From the NCBI GenBank assembly GCA_028386065.3, contig JAKUCV010000418.1, positions 338,280 to 402,279 of the forward strand: a DNA stretch of 64,000 nucleotides. Direction: 5' to 3'. Below the pieces are notes generated by a model, which searched no databases, was not told the origin of the DNA, and saw only the letters and a program-made list of their open reading frames with translations. The first letter of the stretch is position 1. Each line of letters begins with the position of its first letter. The translations under genes and the position numbers were made by a program. Of the stretch, positions 39,190 to 51,500 are shown piece by piece. This DNA comes from Turnera subulata (lineage: Eukaryota > Streptophyta > Magnoliopsida > Malpighiales > Passifloraceae).

Positions 39190-39985
39190 ACTCTCGCATC
39201 GAGACCTACATGGTGGGTTTCGTCCTCGCCAACATAGTGGGCCTCAAGTACTACTCCGGCCGAATCACCGGGCGCGAACTGGTGGGTCTCATCCGGGAAC
39301 CTCTTAACCCTTACGACGGGAACGCCATCAAGGTCCTCGATACCCTATCCGTCCAGGTGGGTCACATAGAAAGGTCAGTCGCCGCCGTTTTATCCCCTTT
39401 GATTGACTCCTATAGGGTTACTGTTGAAGGGATTGTACCCAATTCCGGGGCTAAGAATAAGTTCAAAATTTCTTGCCAAGTTCATCTCTTTGCACGTCTC
39501 GAGGATTTTGAGATTGTTAGGTTCGCCATTTTGGGGGCGGGGATGGTCCTCCTCCCGCCTTTGCATTCGCCTCTGGGCTCCTCCGATGCTATGGTGGTGA
39601 GGGAAAGGAGTAAGGAAAGGGATGGTGTTAAGAGTTTGGATGAGGTATTTAAGTTGGCAGACGAGCGTGCCCGTAAGGAAGGCCAAATGGGGCATCTTGA
39701 ACCCCCCAACGGAAGTTATCAAGTCTCCCTTTTTTCCTCGCCAGAAGGAGGCCTTGTGGTGGCTGGTGAACAGAGAGAACTCCTGAATTGCCTCCTTTTT
39801 GGGAGGAGAGGGATGGGGAATATGTGAATGTTCTTACCAATTTTCACACGGGCAAGCGCCCTGAGCCTTTGCGTGGGGGAATTCTTGCAGATGATATGGG
39901 CCTGGGAAAGACACTAACCTTGCTCTCTTTGATTGCTCTTGATAAATGTGGTGGAAACACTGGTTGGGAATTTATGTAGAGTGGC
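39190..39985 (+). pseudogene. Captured SNF2-family (RAD5/SMARCA3-like) HIRAN fragment
   Basis: Starting IETYMVGFVLANIVGLKYYS, this matches the HIRAN DNA-binding domain of plant SMARCA3-like/RAD5-type SNF2 ATPases: REPLNPYDGNAIKVL, then VGHIERSVAAVL. It continues into the linker and, after a frameshift near 39700, the start of the helicase domain with Walker A (GGILADDMGLGKTLTLLSLI, about 39880-39935). It stops at 39979, before helicase motifs II-VI. In intact proteins HIRAN recognises DNA ends during replication-fork repair; this copy is truncated and frameshifted. Confidence 0.88.
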
Positions 39986-40799
39986 AGATTGTTAATAATC
40001 CATTAAAACGATTTAATCATTTTATATTATTTAAAAAAACTAAATTTAATTTTCATTTTCATTGGTATTTAATATTTTGTGAAAAAATAAAAAAAAAGAA
40101 ACTAGAAATTGGATGTAATTTGGGCCCAGCCCCCAAGACACATGGCAAGCTGTGATTGGTCGACCTGCAACTGGAGGTAATTTGGACAACATTGCTTCAT
40201 TTTCAACAGGTTCAGGGACACAATATTTGAAATAAAAAAAAGGGACACAAACATTGAAATCGGAAAAGTGAAAGGACACACTGCGTCTTTTAACCATTGC
40301 ACTTTGATAGGGTACTTCTGGACCAATCTAATTCCTTTATGAGATTTTTCATCTCAAAATTCTTTCTTGAAACATAACACGACATTTGGAAGCTTCATCA
40401 GGAGTTCCAATAATATTTAGATTTAATCATCAACAACGATAATAATTAATTCATATATGGACTAAAACATATAGAGCATATATGCAATGGTCATTATAAT
40501 ATAGATACCCAAATCGGTTCAAACCATATATAAATCAATTTAATTAATTTTGTATATTCCTGGGAATTAGTTGCTCCAGGCAATTTGGATCCTTCAGGAA
40601 TTCTCATGTATATGTCATGACTCATGAATCCTTGAAAATATGATGTAATTGCATCCATTAGATGCATTTCTAATTATTTTATATAATGCCAGACTTATCA
40701 AAAATAATTGCATCCACCACAGGGAGGTATATCTCCTCACCATTAATACCTGGTCATTTGGGTAGAACCTTGTGCTACAAATCGTGCTTTGTGTGACAA

Positions 40800-41110
40800 G
40801 CCATGCTTTCTCCCTTTTTTCACACAAACACCCATTTATAATTGACCGGTTTTACGCCATCTGGTGTACGGACTACAGGTCCGAAAATTTCTCGCTTCAC
40901 AAGCGAGTCTAATACAGCCTTAATTATGTCTTTTCTATTTTTGGCCAATCATTCTGCGCCTACATTCGTTAATAGAAGTAGGTTCATGATCCTCATTTTC
41001 TTTCATAATATTTAGCGCTATATAAAGTAAATATTCCGTCGATGGTTAATTCACGTCGGTTCCATCTTATTCCTGACACTGAATAATTGATCGAGATCTC
41101 GTCATTTTTA
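40800..41110 (-). pseudogene. Copia reverse-transcriptase fragment of epsilon
   Basis: Minus-strand translation in shifting frames gives NECRRRNDWPK-like residues, then LDSLVKREIFGPVVRTPDG and VKPVNYKWVFV. This is the conserved entry to Copia RT (KREVFGPVVRTPEGVKPVGYKWVFV in intact relatives). Multiple stops and frameshifts show it is dead. Confidence 0.8.
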
Positions 41111-41347
41111 TTTGTATCTGTGTTTCTTCTGGAACCTTATCAATTGTGTCAGAAAAACCTCTTCTGGAGGATTTTTAATATGAACCTCTACTGGAGGCCT
41201 TATTTTCTTACTGCCCATCTTATCTCTTTGCTCCTTTTTCTCTAGTGTTTTCTTTTGGAACCGAGTATATTCTACACTTCTGGCGCATTTTAGATTCATT
41301 TGCATATTATACTTGTTCTTCTGGAACATTAATTTGAACAGGAGCAT
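41108..41347 (-). pseudogene. Copia linker between integrase and RT of epsilon
   Basis: A short open stretch with KMGSKKIRPPVEV, resembling the degraded 'RGRPIGSKD'-type basic linker upstream of Copia RT. It is weak on its own but sits in the right place. Confidence 0.4.
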
Positions 41348-41959
41348 TTGCAGCTGGTATATAAGTTTTGGTCACTTTATGTATCTGGCAATTGCATATC
41401 AATTTTTCCTGCAAATGAATCATCTTTTGAACTTCAGGTTCACACTAATTTGTTTGAGGATCAACAATCATACATTGATAATGCATTACAATAATATCTT
41501 GATCCAGCTTCTTTTGGGTAAACTCTTTCATTTAATTAATACCCAACATACACAACATATATTCTCAGTCTTTTTTAAGGACCAATTTTACTATGCTGTG
41601 GTGGAGCATTATATATATATACTGAACAGTAAACGGTCCAGAGATGGGTTTGTAACAATGAACCAATAAATGGGGAGATCTTATGATAACTTGTTGGCTT
41701 GATGCACACAAGTACTGCTGCATGTAAAATATTATTTTCTCAAAGAGTAATATTTCATTAACAATGGTCTTTCAATCAATTAGAAATATTCACCCAGATC
41801 GGTTTGGATTTATTTCCAATGATATACATTATCCATTGAAAAAATATACCAGTATTATCTAGACATATAATCTTATAACATAATTAGGGATGTGTACCCC
41901 CAAGTGGCTTAATCACTAAAATAAGTGCGCAAAATGCCAACTTGCGTCCAATAAATACA

Positions 41960-42280
41960 TAATAGACCATCTAGTCGATGCATCATAAAAATTACCTAGA
42001 TGGTCAACACGGCGGATTTATCAGTCCGCGTACATGTCCCTGAATTATTCCCAAACTTACTGGTGATTCTAGGCCAACCTCATCTTAGGAAGGCCAAACA
42101 ATTAATTTTCGCAGCGAACTAACACATGGAAATTCATTGATTGTAAAAACTTCCGGTTTTTCAATGAATAACCAAATAAATTTCGTGCATCATTATTGAT
42201 CCGGGATGGCCTAACCGGTCATGCCAAACAAGATATCCAATAATCAACTTCTAGTTAATCTCAGCTTCAGGCTGTGCAAA
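41960..42280 (-). pseudogene. Copia GAG-pre-integrase / integrase fragment of epsilon
   Basis: Minus-strand frames contain DRLGHPGSIMM (the WHxRLGHP pre-integrase motif) followed about 200 bp on by ESPVSLGIIQGHVRGLINPPC, equivalent to the ESPVFLERIQGDICGPIHPPCG segment of Copia integrase. Frames are broken by stops. Confidence 0.75.
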
Positions 42281-42450
42281 CTGTGTATTTAAACACTTAA
42301 AATTGCTAGCTTCAGGCTAGTGCATTCCAGCTTCTGGCTGGATATGGTAAGTTTTAATTACTCAAATATTGTGCATTTAATAACTTAAAATTGCTAGCTT
42401 CTGGCTGCTATGTATGTGTCAGCTTCAGGCTGCTATACATGTGTCAATTT
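42264..42450. repeat. Short tandem repeats with AGCTTCAGGCTG core
   Basis: Several imperfect copies of AGCTTCAGGCTG/AGCTTCTGGCTG, with ATTGCTAGCTTC and GCTATxxATGTGTCA spacers, inside epsilon. Confidence 0.6.
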
Positions 42451-42677
42451 TATGCTTATTTCTGCCACTCATGTCGAAAAAGATCAGAATTATTGGACAA
42501 TAATTAGATGTGGCGGCATTCTTTTCCAAAAGCAAATCCTCGAAGATTGAAAAACTTTAGAGTTTACTGCCAAATAATGCAAAATTTTAATTACCGAAAA
42601 AATCTTCTGGATCTTTTCGGAGACAAAAAAAGGGTCCATGTTTTGAAAAACTGACACCTTGCTTTCTAAGCTCAGAC

Positions 42678-42685
42678 TATAAAAA
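42678..42685 (+). promoter_or_regulatory. TATA box upstream of second EEP-like ORF
   Basis: ACTATAAAAAGAG, 57 bp before the ATG at 42735. Confidence 0.45.
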
Positions 42686-42734
42686 GAGAGTGGTAGAAAT
42701 AGGAAGATTCAGAAAACTCAACAAGACAAGAAAA

Positions 42735-43417
42735 ATGCCTTCCCCAGCTACTGTTTTCTTTGTTGAGGATGCCTCTCTAGGAAGGAGGAACAGACTAGCT
42801 TATAGTATGGTTAATGAACAACAAGAGGAATTACCGAGTGAACTCGCAAGAATTCCTCGTTTAGTTTTTGTTGATGAACTATATTCATCTAGGTTCTCTG
42901 TAACTCCTATGGAAGAAACATTCTTCCTAGAGGACCAAAGCAATCTAAGGGCTTCCTTTTATGGCTCGGCTAACTCTATTATGTTTTTCATATCTGATAG
43001 ACTGCAGGAATTTCGGCTAGAGCCTACTTGTAAAATTTTGAATCAAAACAGCTATTATCAGGTTTCAATGATGGCTCGGAGTATCCCAAGAATGTCTGGG
43101 TTACCACCTACATGGCCTAAGTACGACTTCTACTATGAAATTGCAGGGGTGTAGCAAGAAGGTCCCAAGATTTTGTGCGTACCTTAAGGGTTCTAAAGAA
43201 TCAGTATAAGCCCAACATGGTACTGATTACTGAAACCTTGTGGCAACTTGCAGAGAACCATGGAGTAATTCCACTCCTTTTTCCTCCCACGAATCGGTTT
43301 GAGATACCTGGAGAAAATAACATGGGTGGTATGTGATTCTCCTGGAACGACAGTGTTAGGGTCAACATCAACAGTGAGGCTCAAAGTTTCAGGGTTAATG
43401 TTGTACCCAACAGATAA
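42735..43417 (+). pseudogene. Decayed relative of the gamma antisense ORF (LINE-EEP-like), inside epsilon
   Basis: MPSPATVFFVEDASLGRR onward aligns end to end with the ORF at 26510-27193, and both finish at the same place (RVNVVPNR-stop here, RVNVVPMR-stop there). A frameshift near 43120 and TGA in place of the Trp of WNCRG (TGA-AAT-TGC) break the endonuclease-like half; another in-frame TGA replaces the Trp of the GGMWFSW segment (GGM-stop-FSW). Like the other copy it runs antisense to its host element. The precise shared start and stop argue for a defined ORF rather than random LINE debris. Confidence 0.7.
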
Positions 43418-43984
43418 ACAACTGTTTAAACTCATGTATGAGAACGATTCCTCTTTGTGAATGTTCTCTAGTTATGGATCCATTTTGTAATAATAATATG
43501 CATGTTTTTCCTTAGTTTTGTCATTATAACATCATTCACTGTCACAGGCACAATTAAATTATACTGTCTTATTCGCTTCAGGGAATAAAGCAGAGTTAAT
43601 TCAACGGGATCCATAATAATATCTTTTATTACTGTAAGTGGGAGTTTTCGTACTCTTCAAGAGTATTTGCTCTTCCAGAGCGTAAATATATGATCTTCTT
43701 GATCATAGTAAAGTATGCGTTCTTCATGAACGTATTCAATCTTATGCTCTTCTGGAGCGTGTTAATCTTTTTCTCATTTCGAGATTGTACTATCACATAT
43801 TATGTGAAATAGTTGACATCCACACTATAACTCTCCCCCTTGGATGTCAACTTGCATTGTCTTCAGGACTAATGCCTGAGCCATTATTCTAAAAACGATT
43901 ATAACATGCTGTAAAGTAAATAAAATTAAATAAAACTAAACATAAAAACTGAACATAAAAAAATAAAATTATTCAATATATATT

Positions 43985-44240
43985 GACTTGTACCTTCAGG
44001 GTAAGCAAGATAAGAACAATATCCATCTTCGTGATGGTCATACAATATCCATCTTCTGATGGTCATATCTTTTTTTCAAATTTTCACAAAGATCTGCGGG
44101 ATCTTTTGGCAGTTTGCACTTTCAGGGTAAGCAAGATAAGAACAGTATCCTTCTTCGTGATGGTCATACAATATCCATCTTCTGGTGGTCATATATTTTT
44201 TTCAATTTTCTACAAAGATCTGCGGGATCTTTTGGCAGTA
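43985..44240. repeat. Two direct copies of a ~125-bp repeat in epsilon
   Basis: Each copy carries CTTCAGGGTAAGCAAGATAAG, 'ATGGTCATACAATATCCATC' and GATCTGCGGGATCTTTTGGC in the same order. Confidence 0.75.
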
Positions 44241-44589
44241 AGACATCTAGTCTTTGCTTTATTTTCTCTTTTATTTAGTCTTCCAGACTATTATCATTTA
44301 AATTCATTTCCACATTTAATGCCCATACTAAATTTCTTCCGGAAATTTTAAGGGCCTCGGATATCTGTAATATGAACATAATGCCAAAAATAAAATAAAT
44401 AAAAGACTTAAATAAAAATAAATAAACATGAGTCTTTTATTAATTAGTCCAATTATGAGTAAATAAGCGAAAATTAAAAGCAATGGGCCTTGAATTCAAG
44501 TTTTGAAACATTGACCATAATAACAGTAATAATAAAAAGATATAAAAATAAATAGAAAAGCAATAGAAAATCATAACATAAAATATATA

Positions 44590-45012
44590 ATATATATGCT
44601 TACTCGATTAATCTTTCAGCGATATAAGTAGAATAATAATATAGAATATGTAATATATATACGCTTACTCGATAAATCTTTCAGCAATATTACTAGAGTA
44701 ATAATATAGAATATGCGATATATATAAGCTTACTCGATAAATCTTTCAGCAATATAATTAGAGTAATAATATAGAATATGTAATATATATACGCTTACTC
44801 GATAAATCTTTCAGCAATATTACTATAGTAATAATATAGAATATGTGATATATATAAGCTTACAAGATAAATCTTTCAGCGATATAATTAGAGTAATAAT
44901 ATAGAATATGTAATATATATGCGCTTACTCGATAAATCTTTCAGCAATATTACTATAGTAATAATATAGAATATGCAATATATATAAGCTTACTCGATAA
45001 ATCTTTCAGTAA
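44590..45012. repeat. Tandem array of ~60-70-bp units in the epsilon leader
   Basis: About seven imperfect units containing CTTACTCGATAAATCTTTCAGC and TAATAATATAGAATATG. The array lies close behind the primer-binding end of epsilon, that is, in its 5' leader. Confidence 0.8.
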
Positions 45013-45111
45013 TATTAGTACTATAAATTTTTATATAGAAATGAAGAAAGTAATAATAAAAAAAGTTTAGAATTAAATACTTTAGCAGGGTAGAGACTCG
45101 TACTGATAACG

Positions 45112-45263
45112 TATTATAAAATGGAGGATTAATCCTGTTAGCAATATAATACTAAAAGCCAACAAATAAAATAAGCATGGAGCTAGAAATATAATATAAT
45201 ATAAATATACATATAGCCATAGACGTTTGTGGCAGTGCATTAAAAGAAGAAAAGGGAGAAAGG

Positions 45264-45299
<36 letters not shown>

Positions 45300-45495
45300 T
45301 GCTTTAGGAAACAACAAGACAAGAGCCATACCAAGGCAAGGGCCACAAGACTATTTTTCCTAATGTAGTTTTTTATCAACAAGAAGCAGAGCGGAATGTC
45401 TTGATGGTGCATCTATTTATAGCCCAATACAACATGTGAAAGATGAAATGGTTGTTGTGGTTTGGTGGCATGACATTCACGCTTTATTTATAACA
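45112..45495 (-). repeat. 5' LTR of epsilon (element sense)
   Basis: 384 bp, matching the left LTR but lacking Pack-MULE 1. Its outer-terminal dinucleotide at 45112 is TA instead of TG. A (TA)n microsatellite occurs at about 45266-45297. It ends 80 bp from the stop codon of copy C. Confidence 0.9.
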
Positions 45496-45575
45496 GTATA
45501 AAAGTAATGGACCATTGTGCGTGAGACTATAACAAGGACTTGATATCTAACACCATCTCTTGCTACTCCTTCCTT

Positions 45576-48500
45576 CTACCTTTCAATCTTGAACTCTTGG
45601 TCCGAGTCAGACGATGATTCAACTGCAATAATTGGTGTGCGTGCCTACAAAAGAAACCATCTCTCAATACTTTTACACAATACCAGTTGCAAAATTTGAT
45701 TAAATCATTCCTTAAAACAAGTTAATAAAAGCTAATAGATTCTCGTCTACCATCATCAATCTTGGACTCTTTCTTTGCGGGGCACTTGTAGTTGGTGCTT
45801 CAGGCTCTGGAGCATTCATTGTCATTGGTAGGCTTACATTCGCATCATGTTCAGGTGCCTTAAAAAACACATGCATCATATGAATTGCTGATGAGAATTG
45901 TCATTCCATCATACTGTGATACAACAAAATTAAGTATATTTACCTTCCTCTTTCCTGAACTAATGGTTTTTTGCATAGTTGATGGTGGTGTTGTCACAAC
46001 AGATGCCTGGCTAAGAAAAGCATTGGCATCTTGTGATATTGGCGCATGGACACCAAAATTGTCATTTTGTAGGAGGGGCTACGAAGACAATATTCAATCA
46101 AATTAAGTGCCAATAAAATAAACAGTTATATACCAATAATCTCACACTGCAGTACCTTTCTGCAATAGCTTGTTCTATGTACACATTCATTGTCAGATGA
46201 TGTTGAAGCATTGGTAGATATAACTTCAATCTGTGCGTGATGCAAGTCAGTAGGTAAATTGATCATAAAATGGGCGAGAGCTATATTACCTTGTAATATG
46301 CAATCTATAAAATACTATGACCATTACCTTTACATCGTTGACAGTGGCGGTATCAGACATTGTTACACCGCCATTATATTCCTGGGTCTGCATTTGCAAC
46401 GAATTAGGGGTCATATGCAATTAAAAACCATAAATATAATGAAGCATCTATGAACACTGATTTCATGCTCATATTACCTTATTTCTCCTCCCACCTGCCA
46501 CTCGATTTTTCGAACGGAATGCAGTGGATAGAAACTCCTCATCCTCCGCAAAGATTTGCAGATTTTTGTAATTCATCAAGAACTGAATCGCACTGTCGTT
46601 GAAGTCTAGCAAGACAGCATCTTTGATCAGCTCTGCAAGTGCACTTACATGTTCTTCCTTGTCCCATAGTACTCCCTTGGCAATAATTTCAGAGAAAAAA
46701 ATTGCATATTCGATTTTTGTCCTGCGTCCACCAGTCCTGCAAAGCTTCTGTATGAAAAACTTTGAACTCTGTCGGTCCCAGCGAATCATCCTACTTGCTT
46801 CCACATTCAAAATCTCACCCGAAGAAAGTGGCAAACTGTAGTTCACAGTTATTGGGTCGCTAGTCTCCAGTAAAGTAAGATTAAGGAGGCACTGAACAGC
46901 TTGCTGCCTCTCCTTTGCATCCATGCAAATGGAAGGGTTTGCTAAAAAGCCAAGAATGAGTCTAACAAGGCCCTTTTGAAGGAAATGTTTTCTTGGATTC
47001 AGCTGCTCCAGTTTCACACCATCTGCCAAAGACACTTCTTCCTTCTGCACTGACTCGGAGATTCTACGAACCCCGATTTTCGAGTACACCTCAACCAAGC
47101 TTGAATGAGTGAGAGACGGCAAGCTTGGCTGGGGAAACCAGACAAATATTGGACGAGAAGAAGACTTGCTGAAAATTTCCTTTATTAGAAGGTCATCAGC
47201 TATGAAAGCGTCAGTCTTGTTAACCAAAACAATATCACCCGACCCCGTAGAAACTGGCACTTTCTTTATCTCCCCAGCAAGCCTTTTCTCTGTCTTTGAG
47301 TTCCAGTGAGCCAAAACACATCGCCAGAAGGCATAACATTGAGCATTTGACAACTGGCAACCCGAGTCTTCCCAAACTTTCCAGACCTTGCAGTAATCAT
47401 CGAGTGAAGCATTTGATTTTACTGCAAATGCACTAGAGAGATAAAACAGTAACTTCGGCTCATAGTATTTGTCAAGGACGTTTAGCAGCAAACCAAGATG
47501 TCCTTCTTTGTCGTGCTGGACACATTCCTCTGGGCTAACCCACTTCCCGTTGTCATCTCCTTCTGGAATCCATATCCTTTTGGTTTCATCAGTATCTGGA
47601 TGCCATTTCTGTTCGCTCAAGAAATTGTATATTCTAAGGATAGAGGAAAATTGAGAGAGGGAAACCATGTGAGTTGCAAGCAGAGAACAAGTGGCTTTTA
47701 CATCAACAATAACTCCAGTTGCACCGAGCTCTTTCTCATATTGTCTGATATTGGAACCATAGAATTCTTCATCAATGAAAGGTCCATCAGTGGGTTTCAA
47801 CACCGTATCCCACTTGCAATCGAACAAGCAACAACTATTTGGAGTCCTGTAACCAGCGTAAGTCTTCAACCATCCTTGACAATTGCTCCTCTTAAAAGCA
47901 TCCGGAAATGAGTAATCTTTCACCTGCAATAAAATCCGTATGCATCCAAGCCAAGAATACACTTGGGCAGGAGTCACAGAGCTGGGATTTGAAGGGAAAG
48001 AAAGACTATCTGCCACGAGTTTCACACCGTCTTTAAGTTTAACCACTACCCCCATACCTTTTAGCTCCTTTCGATATCGATAGATGCCCTTCCCATAACA
48101 TTTTTCACCATCATCAATGAAAGGGAGTTGAGCAATTGCAGAGACAGATTCCCACTCAGGACCAAACAGAATGCAGTGTCTTGGGGATCTATAATCCCCA
48201 AGCCGGGTTTGCAGCCACTTCTCCTCACGGATGCTCTTCTTAAGATTGGAAGCAAATTTGTGGGCAGTTCCAGTTAGTTTCTCGCAACATGACAAAAATG
48301 AAAGAGCGCTCTCCTTTGGGAAGGACGACATGGATGCCATCTCCCTAAAAGTGACCTCAAACCTTTTGATTGCATCCTCAAATTCAACCTTCAACCCCAG
48401 TTGCTTCAGCTGTGCTTTGCGTGCGAAAACACGGCTTCCATAGAAATTATCATCAAGTAACGGGAAACCACTAAAAACATTAAGAAGGCAGCCCCATTGG

Positions 48501-51500
48501 GAATCAAACAAGTAACATTCACCAGGACACTTGTAGCCAGCAATAGTCTTCAAGCATTTCACATTTTCAAGACCGTTGACGAGGTTCTCACAAGATTTGG
48601 AGTAAAGCATGCAGTCCAATATGAAAGGTAGATCTACTGGGGTTAGAGTATAGATCAATGGAGGAGATTTCAAGTGGTCAACCACCAACTGATAATTTTC
48701 ATCGAAGCCAACTATGACGCCAAGTAACAGCAACTCTGACTTGAAACCAATGATTTCCTCACCATAATAGTCCTGATCGATGAAGGGTATATTGCTGATT
48801 TGCCTTGCAACTGCCCACCCCTCATCATATAGAACAGATCCAACCGGCGACCTGTTTCCACAGGAAGTCCTCAGCCAGCTCCCGTCTTTGATTGTGGCAA
48901 TAAAATTATCTGGGGAGAGAGAATTCTGTTTCAAAAGTGTGATAAATTTCAGTACAGAAATCATATAGCTTCTGTTTAGTGTTGAAGAAGCTGCAAGAGA
49001 GAGGAGATGCCTTCCAATAAATTCACAAGCTTCTCTATACTCAAACATGACTCCAATCGTTTTCAGCTCCTCCTTGTAAGCATTGATTTTTTTACCATAG
49101 AAATCCTGATCGATTACTGCTATGTCAACCAGCACAGAACCATTCTGCAAAATGTTTCCCCAATTGGACTTTCTACTGTTCGAAGAAAAAAAAAATGACT
49201 GTGATGGTGGCCTGTAACTTGAAGACCCGTTAATATCAACTCTGATCCAGCTACCGTTCTTTATGCAAGCCAAGAACTCATTAGTGATGGCTCTTCTGTA
49301 CTTCAGCTCACGAATCCATTCCAACAGCAGGAATGCATTTTGCTTCGTAAGTGGTGCCGATGCAGCAGGGATCCCAGCATTTGGTGGACATATGTCAGGG
49401 ATATCAGAAGCTGGAAGCCAGTTTTTTAGAAATTCCATCAGTTGCCCCCCTTCTGTACTTGTACCAGCAAAATTTCCAGGACAGGTATAGTCCTCTGACA
49501 ACTCAATATAACCTTCTTGCTGCCAAGGATTGGAACCAATCAATTCCACCCATTTGCTTCCATTAGCCGGGACAAGAACTCCTTCCCTATTGGTCTTGAC
49601 AGAACCATAGCTATCTACAATTGGCATTTTGCCACACAGAATCTTGACCTCATTTTCTGCCAGATAATTGTTCAAGCATGAATGATATAAGAAGTGGGCA
49701 TAAGCAACTGAAACCCTCCGATTAACGTGGATGTCAGCTTGAATAGCTACTGCATAGTCATGCACATTAAGGTCAGAAAGTTTGGCAGTACATTTGAGCC
49801 ATTGGAGGACTGCTTCCTTGTCAGGAAACGACTGAAAAGCTTCCTGCGTTTTTTGTGGAAGGAAAAAATGCTTTGCCACACTTCCAAATTCCCTGTTCCA
49901 TTGAATCAACCATGATATTTGACAAGAAACACGAGATCGGCAAATAACTCTTTGACCGACTGCTCCTGTAGATTCAATAATGCTGCATAAAGATATACTT
50001 CCATCACTCTCCACAAATTTTATCAATGGAATGGCCCCCATGTTAGTGCCCTGAAACTTGGAACTCCAGTTATCAGCGATGAAATGGAGAATATGAAGGT
50101 AAACATTTTCGGGGACTCCCATCAAAAGATTAAAACTTTGGATGCACTTCGTGTACCACTCATTGTCTACTAATGCCACACCCAAGAATTCCAGGACACG
50201 GTCATACTCAGGTCGATCAAATGCAGAGTTCAAAACGTACCACCCATGAGATGAAAGATTCAGCAAGCGCACCCCTTGCTGCCTTGCCACAGTCAATATA
50301 TTCCAGAATGAAGGCATTATCCTTCCAACATCACAAGGCTTGTGGAAGAATTTCTGAATACCATTGTGAGACTCGCTGGGAACAATTTCTTCTTGTGAAA
50401 GTTTCTTTCCTATTTCTCTCCTCACAACATTTAACTTGTCAAATGTAGAAAAGTGGACCGGCAAGTACTTGAACATCCGAAGAAAACTAGATCCAGGTGC
50501 ATCTGTCATTTTCACCAGTGAAGTCAATGCATTAACAAAAGCAGAGGGCACACAATCCAGAATTCCTTGGTTCCATATGTTGTCAAAAGCTATAGTTTCC
50601 CTGGATGATGAAAGGATAAAATCTGCCTGAATTATGAAGGGAAAGTTTGTAGCCATCTCTGTAGGAAGGAATGCGTACATCCCAGGTGAGCTTTGCCCTC
50701 TGTGGAGTCGCTCTGCAGTAGGGAAAGCCAAAGTGATCATCCAGTCGTCCACATCCATTCTCCTCTCCACTTTATTCTCCTGCCTGACAGGAAATTTCTG
50801 CCTCCACATATAGTAGCTGCACTCTTTCTCAAGCTTATTTGCATCTTCGACTGCAGATAGATGGAGTCTATAGGACTCCGCATCAATGTTCTTCCTTGTC
50901 TTGAAATTAGTCTCTTTTGTGACTGCTATAGCACTAACAGTATTTAGCTTGGAATTCTCATTATCTTCCCTTGTAGAGAGGCGCTTGATCTTTGAAAGGA
51001 ACAGAAGGACTTCCGGATGGATTTTTGAAAGCTGATGCTTCACGGGTTTCACCTTGTCAGGTTTCAAAGGCAATACTAACGTTGTTGTTGGAAGTGAGGA
51101 ACTGGAACCATATACCTTTCGAATGTCAGCAACAGATGGGTTCTCCTCAACCCATTCTGGAACAATGTACCCAAGATTGCAATGCGGACAAGGCTTCTCA
51201 TTAAAGCCTATCTGATAGCCATTACTGAATATGTAAGGCTTAGAAGTGATGAGAAAAACACTCTTAAATCCGATTCCTGCAGAATCACGAGAATATGAGT
51301 ATGAGTAGAACACTCTTAAAAATTCATGTAAGTAAATAGTTTTTTTTTCCTAAGGATTGCATGTTCATAAATGAACAATCAGAAAGAATAAAATCAAAAC
51401 AGCGATTTTCCAAAGAAGAACCGAATTGCAGTTCAAAAAGCCAAAAAAAAAAAACTAGTAAGAAATAATGACCATCACATAAACTGGAGATGTAAACAGT

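Larger units (their letters stand above)
38412..40295. mobile_element. Pack-MULE 2 carrying two captured gene fragments
   Basis: Inverted repeats of about 300 bp begin GGTTAAAAGACGCAGT on both sides (38412 to about 38715; about 39990-40295). The 9-bp TSD ATTGCACTT is at 38403-38411 and 40296-40304. The GC-rich central part contrasts sharply with its AT-rich surroundings. No transposase is present. Confidence 0.92.
35413..45495 (-). mobile_element. Element epsilon: degraded Copia retrotransposon with nested Pack-MULEs
   Basis: LTRs at 45112-45495 (5' in element sense, 384 bp) and 35413-37750 (3', about 363 bp without its insert), with TSD GTATA at 35408-35412 and 45496-45500. LTRs run TGTTATAAAT to TTATAACA. 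A polypurine tract CAAGGGGGAG (minus) abuts the left LTR at 37751. Decayed GAG-pre-integrase, integrase and RT fragments follow in the Copia order on the minus strand (about 42250, 42050, 40900). A second CAAGGGGGAG-type tract at about 43838 hints at an additional partial Copia insertion. The element lies 80 bp beyond the stop of copy C. Confidence 0.88.

Noticed and set aside
38718..39827. A 369-codon gene
   Set aside because: It joins misframed leader, a frameshifted peroxidase fragment and a HIRAN fragment inside a Pack-MULE; it is not one gene by descent.
46469..51313. A single-exon 1614-residue protein starting at 51313
   Set aside because: The first residues (MFYSYSYSRDSA) are translated intron. 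The exon begins at 51276 after a CAG acceptor, and the true start is in exon 1 at 52800.
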